Origin: Eucalyptus grandis
Taxonomy: Eukaryota; Streptophyta; Magnoliopsida; Myrtales; Myrtaceae
Length of the DNA stretch: 64,000 bases
NCBI RefSeq assembly: GCF_016545825.1
Contig: NC_052618.1
Location: forward strand, 13,941,398-14,005,397
Direction of reading: 5' to 3'
A program made the translations under genes and the position numbers. The notes under the pieces were generated by a model, which did not search any database, was not told the DNA's origin, and worked only from the letters and a program-made list of their open reading frames with translations. Below are positions 34,262-46,000 of the stretch, piece after piece (position 1 is the stretch's first letter; every line of letters starts with the position of its first letter).

Positions 34262-34402
34262 CCACAAGTATCTGCCACCAGCGTCAATCTGACAACCAGG
34301 ATAGCAGTTGTATGGCCAGTATCTGAAGCCAAGGATGGCAAAAAGTGTTGGGAGAAACACTTGCAGAAGACTTGACAAATTTTGCCTTATGTCTAACCCT
34401 CG
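34262..34402 (+). pseudogene. PAA1/HMA6-type exon 3, copy 3 in D1
   Basis: After acceptor TTGGACAG: PQVSATSVNLTTRIAVVWP, SEAKDGK, then a frame shift; the third frame still shows LGETLAEDLTNF. The donor position reads ATAAGT where copy 1 has GTAAGC, so it is dead. It lies 210 bp before the RZ-1-derived exon. Confidence 0.8.
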
Positions 34403-34613
34403 ACATAAGTAGTTTTATTCACCATCTGCTTGTTGCATCTGAATGAGGTTTGGCTGACATTTGTGAATATCATTGCCACATATAACGTACATTTTATCAC
34501 AGATTTTCTGTGTTGATGACTCCATCTAAAAGTTGGAAGTACAATCTCTTATATCTGTAATTTTCCCTGTCATATAATACAAACTACCTCGGATAAGAAT
34601 ATTTTTAATGCAG

Positions 34614-35090
34614 GGGTGGTTGACAAGTTCTCTGGATGCTCTCGTGGATTTGGTTATGAGAAGCAAGCAATGGATGAGGCTATTAAGGAAATGAATGGAC
34701 TTATCATTGAGGAAAAAGTTCAGCCTCAAGGTTCAGGTAGAGACTGAGATGGTGATCGCAGTCGTGATTGTGGTCATGATTGTGGCCCTAGTCGGGACTC
34801 TGGTGGTGGACATGGAGGTGGAGGTGGAGAGTGCTTTAAGTGTGACAAGACTGGGCATTATGGAAGGGAGTGTCCTCGTGGAGGGGGCTGGGGAGGTAGG
34901 TATGCGGGGAGGGATGACAGGTATGGAGTTGGTGGTGGTGGGCACTATGGTCCTGACCGAAATGGTGATTGATCTGGAGTGTGCAATAGGGATAGTGGTA
35001 CTCAAGGAGGATCAGGAAATGCTCCTATAGTCAGGACCGTTCTGGTCCCTATGAACGTTGTGGTACAGGGAACTTCTGTCCGGGGTAGAA
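34614..35090 (+). pseudogene. RZ-1-type glycine-rich RNA-binding zinc-knuckle protein, 3' half, D1 copy
   Basis: After acceptor [28 protein letters not shown], the second half of an RRM with an internal loss between GFGY and EKQA, then QPQGSGRD, a TGA, Asp/Arg-rich sequence, the CCHC knuckle [14 protein letters not shown] and a Gly-rich tail. This matches RZ-1 proteins (RRM plus one CCHC knuckle), nuclear RNA-binding factors. Stops at 34745-34747 (shared with D2) and at about 34971 (D1 only) both look like CGA to TGA. No first RRM half is attached. Confidence 0.82.
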
Positions 35091-35094
35091 AGCA

Positions 35095-36770
35095 TACTAC
35101 TGATAGCTATGCACATAATTTTTTCCAGTTATAGTAAAGCAGTTGATTCTGCGCTGATTTTGTGCTTGTAGCAGAGCTATTGGAGGTACTGCTGTTACTC
35201 TCTGGAGGTGTCAAAGTCCCTTCTGCTGAATCTCTTCTTTATTATTCTCTGGGTGGACAAATCTGCTTGATCAGTCTTTTGTTGTGCGAACTTTGGCTAA
35301 AAGATTCAACTGTTTAATATCCGTGAATGCTTGTTTTGATGTTATGGTCTGACGGCATTGGTTGCTTGACTTAAACAAACCCAATTTGGCCTTAAGCTTT
35401 CAATGATATGATCGGTACTGGATTCTCTTTCACTTACATGCTTTAGCAATTGTAAATGCGTCTGAGATCAATCTTGGTCGACTTCTTCATTGGCATTTGT
35501 GACTGTGGAGTGCAGACAGCTTTTTGGTGTCTATATGGCTCTTTTGAGGATAGGGCAAGAAATTCACATGTAGACGTAATGCGTTTTTTCTATGCAAAAG
35601 AGAAGCTGCCTTAGAAATGGATGCCCGTTTTGGCTACAAATTTTCAGATGTCTTACTTTTTGAGAAGGAGTTAAGCGGGTAAGCTCTATGTTTTTTATAC
35701 ACATTTGGTTAGCACTCTATTAATCCTGCTAAGTTTCTGGCATGATTATTGGCTGTTTTGATGCATGGTCATGTTGCTTTCGTGTCAAGAAGCTATTCCT
35801 TTTTGCAATAACTCCGTAAAATCCAGTAGCACCTTCCCCACATGATTGCTGGTCTCTGTCTCCTCCATGTGCATGGTCTGCTATTGTCTTAGGTTTCCTT
35901 GATAAATTTCCCTTTCAGGTGTAATGACGTCTCTTCCTATGAATCGGCAATGTTGTTATAAACACATGGTTCTTTTCACTTCAGTGGCTTTGCGCGCATT
36001 GACTTGCATTTCTGCATTAATGATCATGTATCTTCCCCTAATTCTTTTAAAAGTTGTGCTTGCTCCATCTGAAATCGATACTGGGTTTGTAACTCCTAGA
36101 TGAGATACACTCTTAGCATTAGCAAAAACTGGATATGATCATTTCCTTTACAGATTTTCTCTGTAGTTACTTGGTTAAGGTTATTGTGCATTCTTAACTA
36201 CGGCTCTGTAAATGTTTCGAGTCATTTTAAGTTGGAGAAATCTCTCCAGCACCCCCTAAACTTTTTTGTTCTAGTTGGTATACAAAATTGTGGATTGTTG
36301 TTTCGCACGTCTCATAGTCCGAGTAATATGACCATTTCTTGCCCATTGTTCACTTGCAAGCCTCATTCACATACCCAGCAGAGGCGGTTCTTGAACAGAG
36401 CAAGCCTTGCCTCCGTTTCACATTCTTGAATGACCTGGCAAGGGTATTTTGACCAACCGCGCTTCATGAGATGTGGACCTTAAAATGACTCAAAGGGGAT
36501 GATACACCGCTTCGATTCCCTCTTTACCAGTTCAAGAAAGATGACAGGATTTCGTTCTAGCGAGCTCAACGACTGCAAAATTTGATTGATCAGAACGGGG
36601 TGCGTTGTGCACGCGGGTTCCGTTCTTTCGGGGGGCGGAGTGTTTTCGTCTGTTACGCCTCCATATACGACAAGCAGGGACAGCACATCTCAAAGATAAT
36701 GGTACAGTCTCGGGGTGTCGCTAGGATGAGCACATTCTAGCGACACGATGTTGTGAGTGCCCCAAGCTTT
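35095..36770. other. D1 region downstream of the RZ-1 fragment
   Basis: Probably former 3' untranslated and downstream sequence of the RZ-1 gene; it matches 49310-50970 and, in its first 600 bp, 53145-53690. No gene is recognised. Positions 36184-36429 hold a short ORF with no family match. Confidence 0.5.
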
Positions 36771-36779
36771 GACTCTTCC

Positions 36780-36963
36780 TATATAAGAAAAGCTCGAGGC
36801 AAAAGACCCACCACAACCCAATTTCGCACGGACCCTAGAAAGGGAGGCGTCTCCGATGGGTGATCTTGGCAACACAGGCGCTGTTCCTTTGCGTGTATCC
36901 GGTATTCATTCATTCGATTCTTGCTATTATATCAACGTCTATGTTTTCAGGTCACCCCTTTGA
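36780..36963 (+). other. TATA box and short ORF, D1 copy
   Basis: TATATAAG at 36780-36787 lies 76 bp before ATG 36856, which opens a 35-codon ORF (MGDLGNTGAVPLRV..). In D2 the same arrangement (TATA 50981, ATG 51055) gives 85 codons. The two diverge in frame after codon 14. The layout looks like a promoter plus a gene start, but I do not recognise the product. Confidence 0.3.
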
Positions 36964-36969
36964 GATGAT

Positions 36970-37993
36970 CACACTATTTTCCTTCCACATATCGATAATG
37001 ACTTTCCCAAATTAGTCGGTATGGCTTCTTTGTCTCATTGAGATAAGGTGACTCGCTTTTAGGGTTCAACGTGGTGATTGAGGTGCTTTGGAAATTCATT
37101 TTCATGGTTGTACTCAGCTTCTTTTTCCATATTTGTAATAAGAATCTCTGTCAATTTTTTGCCGCCATTATTTCTAGGGAAGTATACTACAATTATGTAA
37201 AACTAATGATTGTTGCTCTAGCCGCTTTCTTGTCACGACAAGTTGAGATTAAAGTGCTCGTTAGTGATTCACCCCAGTAGAGCATGAGTGAGGTCATAAT
37301 AACCTCTTGGACCGGAGGTGGTGTAGAAGAAGTAAAGTCTCTCCAATCCCTCCTCACAATTTGGATGATCTTGCACAGGTTGACAGTTTGATGTGGTGCA
37401 ATTTTATGCCAAAAACTCAAGGTACAAGTGGTAATTATGAAGAAATGATTTTATGTCTGTAATGTATGCCGACCATCGCCAGCCACAAGTGAGGGTGTGG
37501 GTGCTCGGTCCCTTGCCCATATCTAGCGAGGGTCGCAATGCCCTTGCCAGATCTAGCCAGACAAGGGCATGGCGGCCCTCACTCGATCTAGGCCTGCCTA
37601 GTGCTAGTGAGGGTCAACTGGCGACCATCACCAGCCTAAATGGAGGAAAAAAATAAATAAAAGCAAAGAAAGAGAAAGAATTATAAAATATTACTAATTG
37701 GTTGTGGAAGTGTTGTAGAGAGAATATGAGAAAACTGTACCGGGCAACTTGAGAAACATTTATACCTAATTGTAGTACAAGTATACACTCCAATAAAATA
37801 TCATCTCCCACAACTATTACATTTTAATTTTCTCGCACCACACACAAAACACTTAAAGCAAACTAGCTTTTATGAAGACACACCCGCAACTATTATTTTT
37901 CTCTCCCCTACGGACGGGCAACTTTCTTTTTTTCTAATTGTGAAGCTATTGCCGTTGCGGCTTGTGTGGTTTTCACCAAAGCTCATCATACTT
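36970..37993. other. Right end of D1
   Basis: No gene. Positions 37455-37640 are GC-richer, with inverted words such as 'gaccatcgccagcc' and 'ggcgaccatcaccagcc', and match 51780-51945 in D2; this may be a small inverted-repeat element. D1/D2 similarity ends near 37985. Confidence 0.5.
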
Positions 37994-38589
37994 ACAATAG
38001 GCAAATAAAAGAAATGGAATGAATCTAGCATCAATCCAAGAAAAGTGAAACTGCCATACTATTCCATTTGAACTAGAAAAGACAAGCTATCAAATTTGAA
38101 GGATAATATATTACTGAAGCACTCCGACAATATATTTCCAGCCTACACTCCAAAAGCCACGAACCGAGATGTTCAATCAAATTCTACATACAATAGGCAA
38201 ATAAAAGAAATGGAATGAATCTAGCATCACTCGAAAGTGAATCAACAAACTTCAAATTCCAAGACCTCAAATTCTCATTAGAATTTGCTAAGAAACCCTA
38301 TAGGAAGAGGAAGGGGGAGAAGTGGTGTGGTGAAAAGCGGTGGAACGGCACGGTGGCGTTGCCGTGCTGTCTCCGAAAGTTTTCAGCTCAACCTTCAAAG
38401 ACAGGCAAAATGGCCTCAAAAGATTGCATAAGATTGCATAACGCTCCTTCAGCGGTTTTAAAATCAACTAAAAACGGTGGCAAGGAAGGGACAACAACAA
38501 TTTTGCTTCAGCAGTAGGCAAAGGAAGAAGCAAACGGTAGAAATCTAATTCATGCATTTTTTTTAATCAATTGCAAATTTTGGACAAGA
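37994..38589. other. Spacer between D1 and D2
   Basis: Not shared with the D units. A 40-bp word starting 'acaataggcaaataaaagaa' occurs exactly twice, at 37994-38033 and 38190-38229. The 100-codon ORF at 38215-38517 has no recognisable domain. Confidence 0.6.
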
Positions 38590-38758
38590 ATTTCGGTCTG
38601 TCGGAAGAAGTCGGCTAATAAAAATCTGATTGGCCGGCGAACTCAGCCCCTTAATTGAGATTATCTTAATTACTTATTTGAAGGAAAAAAATCAATTCTA
38701 CCTATTTAATCATAAGCATGGAATAAATGCGATTTTTTTATTGAAAGAAATGTTTTTA

Positions 38759-39176
38759 AACAGGTCAATCTATCGACCCCAGCAATTTGTGACCATATCC
38801 AAGACTCTCTCTCTCTATCATCATCTCCGTCCTCCCTCGACCCCTTCGTCTTCCGCCTCCATCGCTACGTCGCCCGGTCACTGCAGCACCAATGCCTCCC
38901 CTCTCGGCTCATCACCCACAGGCTCCGCTGCATCTACGCCGACCGCATCCGCACCCCGAACCTCGCTCCGGCGCCGTCTTTGTCTCCTCCGACTCCCGCG
39001 AGGTTCTGCTTGTGGTGCGTTCCGAGCTCCGCTGCACCTCTCGGCGCATTTGGTGGCAGCGGCGGTGGCGGTGGCAGCGGAGTCGACGGTGACGATGGGA
39101 AGGCGAAATCGGTCGTGGATGGAGCCGAGGAGGCCTCAGGGGTATCACCTCCGATGTCATAATTCTAGACGTCGGA
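38759..39176 (+). pseudogene. PAA1/HMA6-type exon 1, copy a in D2
   Basis: Complete-looking exon 1 remnant without a MITE: TISKTLSLYHHL.., a Ser/Pro/Ala-rich transit region, a Gly linker (GGSGGGGGSGVDGDDGKAKS), DGAEEASG and, one frame over, ITSDVIILDVG to the donor GTAAGC at 39177. No ATG at the expected start. It shows what D1 copy a lost in its internal deletion. Confidence 0.75.
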
Positions 39177-39320
39177 GTAAGCCCCCCTCTCTATATATAT
39201 ATATATATATATTTTATCTCGCACTTAATGTATCGTACGAGCTAACGCCTCGATTTTTTTTTCTTTTTTTTTCCTTTTTTGGTGTGCGGCCACTTGAGAG
39301 TCTCTGTTTTGTCTATGCAG

Positions 39321-39360
39321 GGAATTGACTGGTGAGGGATGTTCTCTTGAATATATGATT
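39321..39360 (+). pseudogene. PAA1/HMA6-type exon 2, copy a in D2, decayed
   Basis: After acceptor TCTATGCAG the sequence GGAATTGACTGGTGAGGGAT aligns with the GMTCGGC exon but is frameshifted and lacks the cysteines, then continues into unrelated sequence as D1 copy a does. Confidence 0.6.
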
Positions 39361-39369
39361 TTCCGTACT

Positions 39370-40604
39370 ATATAAATTTTGGCTGTCCCGCTGAATGTTC
39401 ACGGCCTACTCAGTGAACCCCAAAAAAGAAAAAAGAAAACAAGAAACCAGAGACACCGCTATATAAATTTATCATTTTTTCAAAGCTATTTTGGTTTATG
39501 AAATGAAAACTCAATTTTTCAGTACTTATATTTATCAATGTTGAAAATGAAAGTAAAGTATGCTCCATAATAACTGAATATTGAATACCAAATAATCCCA
39601 GTTTGTTAACTAAGCATGAGCACCTTTAATAAGTTTTTTTGCAAAATATTTAGCAAGATTCTCATTTTCAGTAAGTATCTCTTTTCTATTGAATGAATAA
39701 GTGGCCTTCCCTTGCCTAGCAATTTGGTGATTTTCTGACTTCATTAAACTTTTTAAGCTTATTTTTATTATGATAACAAAATGTGTTTAATTTTACTAAT
39801 TGCTAAATATTTAAGTTTTCAAGACTTAATCAAGTTATCAAATAACCTGCAAATTTGGAAACTACTCTCCTTGGATTTACTCTTAGTAAACACCATTTTA
39901 ATATATTGTAGCATAGATGTAAATTTGTTGACTATACATAAAATTTAGATGCAAACCAGTAAGTTACTGATCACCTTGACATCTAAATTCAAATATTAGA
40001 TATTTTATGTTGACTTTAGTAAATTTAAATATGAAGTAGTAATTTCTTTTACAAGTAAAAAAAATGGTGAAAATAGGCGATCGGTATTTACTCTCTATAT
40101 GTTAGGTCTCACTGTCATCGTGAAATATTAGATTTTAACCATGACTTTTCAATGCAATAGTAAGTATACAAACACGTTGAGTCGGGATTTTCTTCATAAC
40201 ATTGCTTGAGTGTGATTAACTCTTTTATATTGGGCTACCTCATTGGGTGATATACAAGAAACATTAAATATTTTCACATATCTACGAATTAAATTGAACA
40301 TACATCAAAAGTCCATTAAACCACATTGAATAGATTAAAATTCAAAGATCACATCGCATATTAAATTAAAGTTCAGCTCATATTAAATAAATTAAAGTTT
40401 ACGGACCATGTTGTACACTATGCCTAAGTTCGAAAATCATTGTGAAGCCCTAGGCTTATCATTGCACAACCCAAGACAAACTCATCAACTAAGTCCACTC
40501 TGCGCAGCCCATTCCCTTCAAGCCATTCAGAATTGAATTCACCAGGTCCACCCATTAATCTCAGTCAAGGCTTTGAAACTCACCTGTAACTGACTTCACG
40601 TTCA
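39370..40604. other. D2 spacer without genes
   Basis: Matches 27850-27892 and then 28790-29869 of D1, skipping 900 bp. AT-rich; no gene seen. Confidence 0.6.
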
Positions 40605-40860
40605 GGCCAAGAGGTTGAGAGGGAAACGGCGATTTTTTCAATTACGGTTACTGAAGGAGTTGGAGTCGCCTTTCCTCGCCGATTTAAACTCCACGCCATC
40701 ACTACAGAGGACTTCCCCCGTCGCCCTCCCCACGCCTTCGGCCATCTTGTCGCCGCTGTTTCTCACCATTCCAAAGCCGTGCGCACCCCCTTGTTTCCGA
40801 GACGCCCGGGATCCCAAGGCACACTGACATCCAGTTTGAAGCTCTTCCGCATGTATATTG
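40605..40860. other. GC-richer island, D2 copy
   Basis: Counterpart of 29870-30130 with open frames at 40615-40827 (+) and 40638-40904 (-). Substitutions are spread without obvious codon-position bias. Unidentified. Confidence 0.3.
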
Positions 40861-41369
40861 GATATAGGTGGAAAACGAGTATTATAAATGTAGGTAGATA
40901 TCAATGACCGGGCATGATGAACGAATGAATAGAATCTAGTTTTGGCTAGAGGAAACTCGATATGCTCTAATGGCTTTGATTTTCAATATATAATATAGAT
41001 AGAAATATAATTTAATAGGTTGAAATTCATAATTGATCCCTTGAATTTTCGCACTAAAATGAACGTTTGATAAGTTCTATAATAGCTAGATTGGTCTAAC
41101 AACAAAAAGTAGTTTTTACATTTTCTTTTCAAGTTAATCTCTCGAGTGAGGATAATATGACAATTTAAATTTGGAGACAACATTTTAAATATTTTAATAT
41201 AATTCATAGACTAAATTGAACATATATTGAAAATCTAGGGACCTAATTGTACAATACATTAGAATTTAGGGACCATATGAAATAAATTTAAAGTTAAGGG
41301 ATGAATTATGCAATTTTATATAACAAAGGTAGCTTTGAGGAGGGAAGCGCAGGGATTTTAAAGCCGTCT

Positions 41370-41802
41370 CTTTCGGGGATCCGGAGGTGGTCTTCATCCG
41401 CGAAAACCGCCCGTAGCGTCGGTTATCGTTGATATTTCCTTCCATCACGGCGTCTAAGTTAACCGTTAACCGCAGCGGTTTTCTTCTTCGGAGGCGCCGT
41501 TTTTAAGAGAGAGAAACAGATACCGTACGCAGAGAGTGAAAGAGGCTTCGAGAGAGTGAAAAATTGATCCGTTTCTCCCCTCGCCGAGAAGTCTGATTGA
41601 TCCCTGTCTCCATTGAAGCTTCGCCACCCAGCCTGAATCTTCATCGGCGACGAGTTTCCATGGCTGTCTCGGGGTTTCGCTTGGTCATCAATCGTGATTA
41701 GAACTCCGTTTCATTGAGGCGTTTCTCGGTCGTCGACAGTGCTGGTCTATCTGTGAGAAGTGGCCCGGAGTTTGTGTGACGCTTCGACAATGATCACCAG
41801 AG
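41370..41802 (+). other. Candidate 5' leader and first exon, D2 copy
   Basis: Counterpart of 30640-31037; ends ATG 41790 then ACCAGAG|GTGAGG. It has about 45 bp not in D1 near 41435-41460. Possible orphan first exon. Confidence 0.35.
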
Positions 41803-42033
41803 GTGAGGTTTTCTCAAATCTTTTTCTCCTTTTATATTTTCATCGTGCTGTTCATGTGTTGAATTATTATCTGCGACGCTGTGTGTTCGAAGATCTTCGA
41901 ACGATCGGTGGTGGTCGATGGCGGTGTTGTAGTAATGGATGGTGTTCGGAGGCAACAGCCATGGCAGCGATGGTTTTCAGTAAGATTTGAACCCTGCGTG
42001 TTATTTTCTTTTTTCTGCTTTAACATTGAACAG

Positions 42034-42124
42034 CCACAAATACCTGCCGCCAGTGTCAATCTTACAGCCGAGACAGCAGTTATACAGCCTCTATTTGAAG
42101 CCAAGACTGTACATAACCCTCGAG
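42034..42124 (+). pseudogene. PAA1/HMA6-type exon 3 fragment, copy 1 in D2
   Basis: PQIPAASVNLTAETAVI, then QPLFEAKT; same shortened exon as D1 31278-31368, acceptor GAACAG and donor GTAAGC intact. One change relative to D1 gives Gln for Arg. Confidence 0.75.
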
Positions 42125-43013
42125 GTAAGCAATTTTATTCACCATATGCTTGTTGCAGTAGAATGAGGTTTGGCTGTCATTTGAGAATATCATTGCTGCA
42201 TATAACGTGCCTTTTATCACAGATTTTTTGTGTCGATTACTCCATATACTAGGTTGAAGTGTAAACTTTTATATCTCTTTGGCTTGTCACAGATACATAT
42301 AAAGAGTTAGGTTTTACTCGCTTACGATGCACTTCCTTGTTAGATGGAAAAAAAAAGGCCAATGGTTACGTAACAAGGAAAGCTGTTGGGCACGACTCTA
42401 AAAGGTTTTCTTTTGAAATATTGAACTGGCCACTTTAGGAATCTTTCTTTAGTATGGAGAATCTCAGTCACGATTATAATCAAATAGTTAGAGTTGTCGC
42501 CAATACTGAAATGTTGCTAGCCCTTGAGTTGCTACATTAGTCCAACATGGTGCTTGCAATAACTATACCTTTTTTTATGTCATCGTCATTGGTCAGCCTT
42601 GGCTTCATGAATCTTTGTTGCTCATTGAGAGTAGTCCAGAAATTCTTACTGCATCCGAGCTCAACGTGGAGTTGAAATCTCTGTTGCTCATTGAGATTTG
42701 GTTACTTATTTTAGCGTGGAAATTTGGCAGTCACAATGCATGACAGGAGAGGACAAACAAATAAAACTTCATTGTTCTGACTAAACTTATGCATTATATT
42801 GATTTATCAATTTCAAACCTTGAGAACCTAGCTAGGGAAAAAGGGGCAAATTATGAAGGATAAAATATGTTGCTTTTGTTAGCCTTTCTTGTGGAAATAC
42901 CATATTCGTGGCAATGGAAACTGAGTTGTGTTCCCTGATTTGACTAAACAATTTAATCTGATAGCTAGTTTTAGACTCTCAAATCCTCATTACTTATTCT
43001 TGCCGAATGCTTG

Positions 43014-46000
43014 TGTGACAGTCTGATTTTTCGCTTCTGTTTTCAATTGAATAATTCGGGCTTTTCGTCGACGTGCCTATAGCGCTATTCTCTGAGCTGA
43101 TCACTCATGAGATAACTTGACTAATCGGGAAAGTTATTAAAGAATTTTGATGCAACAGACTTGAAAATTCGACCAGAATCGACCGCTCGACCGTGTTAGT
43201 CTACAAGGATCAGTTCGGCACAGTCGAAAATCTATCAGAAATCGGAAATAGGTCGATTCGATAGAAATAAAATTAGGATTGGGTGATTCCAACTAATTAC
43301 AAATTTCTCGTCGATCGGCACTAAACCGATTTTTCTGTTGTTTTGGTACCCTGTGCTCGTAATGAAACCTCGAGATTTTTCACGACAATTGAGAGTTCCC
43401 AATGCGTCGAAAATATATATCGTGGCTCGGGAATAATCGACCACGGGTCAGTGCACCAAAAGTTCCCAAAAACTAACCGATAGTTTAAGTTGTGCTAGAA
43501 ATCACATTTTGACTGAAATTAACCGAGGAAATGATGTCGATTACAAAAATTAAGAATTGTCACGTGTCACAATTCATCCCAAGGACATTGTTGCGTCTTC
43601 TCAAAATTTATGGATGATGGGAATTGCTCACGAAATATGCAAGATCAGCAAATTAAAAGAGCAAGGGAATTGCCACATTTTAAGTAGGATTTTAAGACCT
43701 CTAATGTGAAGCAATTTAAGAGGTATTATAATTGGTTACTAAGGGACTTGACCCTATTGAATTAGATGTTAGATTGGTAATTAAATAAAGAAGAGAAGTC
43801 TTCTCAAAGAAAAGAAATTCGTAGGAATCCTCTCTCCTACAACCTCACCTCAATTTTCTTGGTATTTAATGGAAATTGACTTGGAAAAGATAGGGGACCA
43901 CTTGATAAGGAAAGGAACTCATTCTCCATGGGAAAAGGCTATGAGAATCACTTCAAAATTCGGATTCAGCAGTTTACGTAGATTTCCAACCTTTTCTTTC
44001 ATCTCCTCTAGAAGAAACAATGTTGGAAACTTGGTGGGGCCTATGAGGGTGATGGGTGGCCAAAGTTTCCATGGAAAATTAGGTAAAAGGCTGAAGGAAA
44101 CTTCAATGAAACTTCCCATCAATTTACACTCTCCTTCCCCATCCTTTTTCTTACGCATAGAAGTCTGTTTGTTGTAAGTCTACCTGCTGTATTTTACACG
44201 GCAGTTTCCATCTTTCCCTTTCTTCCTCTATTTTATTCTTTTCCTTTGTCTCTTTCAACGTACAAACCGTTGCTTTCATTTCTGCTCCCTTAAATGTGAT
44301 ACTTCCATTTCTGCTCCCTCTTGAACGACCAAACTCCATACTTAGTTTCCTCTACCGAAAAATTTATAAGTTTGTGTGTTGCTGTTGCCATCATACCACA
44401 TCACAATCTTCTGCGGTTTCGGCTCAACACCATCACCAAGAGGATCAAGGCTGGTCTCTGTGTTGCTGTTCAACCACCAACGAGCCGCCGTTAGCTGTGT
44501 TTAGGTGAGTTGTCTTCTAAATTTGGACTAGGGGTTGAGTACCTCTATTAGGAATTTGTACAAGTTAAAAATATGTAGATGGCGTTATATATGGATAGAT
44601 GTTGGTTAGGGACGTTATGATAGACATAGAAAAGCTTAGATAAGGCTTAGAGAGCAAAACAAAAGTCGCGGTGGAAGATTCGGACTAGAACAGTAGTTGA
44701 TTACTAAAACAGTTTCTAGAACGTGTATGTTTTGCTAATTTTGTAGACAACTTTGTGTTGCGATTTTGAAATGATTTTGTTCTGAAGAAATGTTTTGAAC
44801 ATCTTAAATAATAACATATATTTTTATCTTAATTTTTAGAAATTAAAAAGATGACGATTTTAATGACGTCATCCTCGGAACAGTAATCGGACAGTTTTGT
44901 AATCCGTGACCTATTATGATTCTGAGGGCTGTTAATGACCTTTAGAAGTCGAATTTCCAATTGGTTCCTTCACAAAAGTTGTTTGTTATAACTTTTAGTT
45001 TAACATACTTAAATTTCAAGTCAAACGAAGCAGATTTCGACCCAAAAACGAACTGATTTCGATAGGTTTGGCTCTCTGGAACTGGATCCGATTTTTGTGC
45101 TGGATAGAAACAATTTCTGGGCCGAATCCAGAGGGATCTGGATCTTGGTGTCTTCATGAAAAATGTTTGTTTATATGTTTTCTAGCACGTATCCGAATTT
45201 GAGAATTTTTCGAGATCGTATGGATGACTTTCTGACTTCGAAATTGGGAGAGCGTTATTGGGCAGTTCTCTGTTAATTTGGATGAATAAGAATATATACT
45301 TGTTTTGAAGAATTCTTGCTATGAAAGTGCTCAATTGATGCTGTGGATGCTGTATATAATTGATTATTGAAATGTGACATTGGTCATATGCATTCACAAC
45401 ATGAGATTCCGCCACGAGCCTTTGAGGCCGGGCGATGCTCCTTCGGGAATGCCCCACGTCAACGGATGCCGGTCGCAGTGGAGGCTGGATCGATGCTCCT
45501 TAATTGGAATGCCGTCTAGATGTAGACGTTGCCGCGCTCAACGGTGTGAGGCGATGCCCGGTTATGCCGGAAGACTGTTATCTGAGCATTAACATCATTT
45601 GTGACATATGAGATGCTCGGTTTTGCCGGAAGACTGTTATCTCATTACATTGACTATGGCCCGTATGCTTACATGGATATTCACACCTTGCATATGCTTA
45701 TGTTAAAGTATTCCCGTGATGTGTGAACTTGACACTGTTAGGAATATTTTATTTGATGCTAATATGCAGGAACTTGCTGGTGTTAAAAGAGTGGTAAGAA
45801 ATGTGATTAGATTGCATGCTGGATGTACCCTTCACCTAATCTGGAATTAGGAGATTTACTCGCTAAGATGTGATCTCACCCCTTAGTGGGCTAACATTTT
45901 TCAGGTCCATAAATGAAGGAAGGCTAGATCGTGTACCGTTGGTCGCAGTAAAGGAGGAATAGGACTCTCGCTATCTCCTTCCAAGTGATGACGGGTTTTC

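Larger units (their letters stand above)
27091..37990. repeat. Segmental duplication unit D1
   Basis: Matches D2 (about 38590-52285) in the same orientation and order over nearly its whole length, by eye only a few mismatches per line. Main differences: D1 has about 900 bp at 27893-28790 that D2 lacks; D1 lacks the 3.35-kb element B; D1 lost about 200 bp of ATPase exon 1a; D1 has about 115 bp more near 36080-36190. It carries ATPase and RZ-1 fragments and a hairpin MITE. Confidence 0.9.

Noticed and set aside
34695..35030. 111-codon ORF rich in Val and Met ([18 protein letters not shown]..) that looks like a membrane protein
   Set aside because: It is the wrong frame of the RZ-1 Asp/Arg/Gly-rich tail; the correct frame shows the CCHC knuckle. 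The same artefact occurs at 48918-49253.
38215..38517. 100-codon ORF (MNLASLESESTNFKF..) in the D1-D2 spacer
   Set aside because: No known domain, not conserved elsewhere in the window; insufficient to call a gene, though not excluded.
43869..44177. 102-codon ORF inside element B
   Set aside because: No recognisable domain, not open in the matching part of element A, and no start context; treated as chance.
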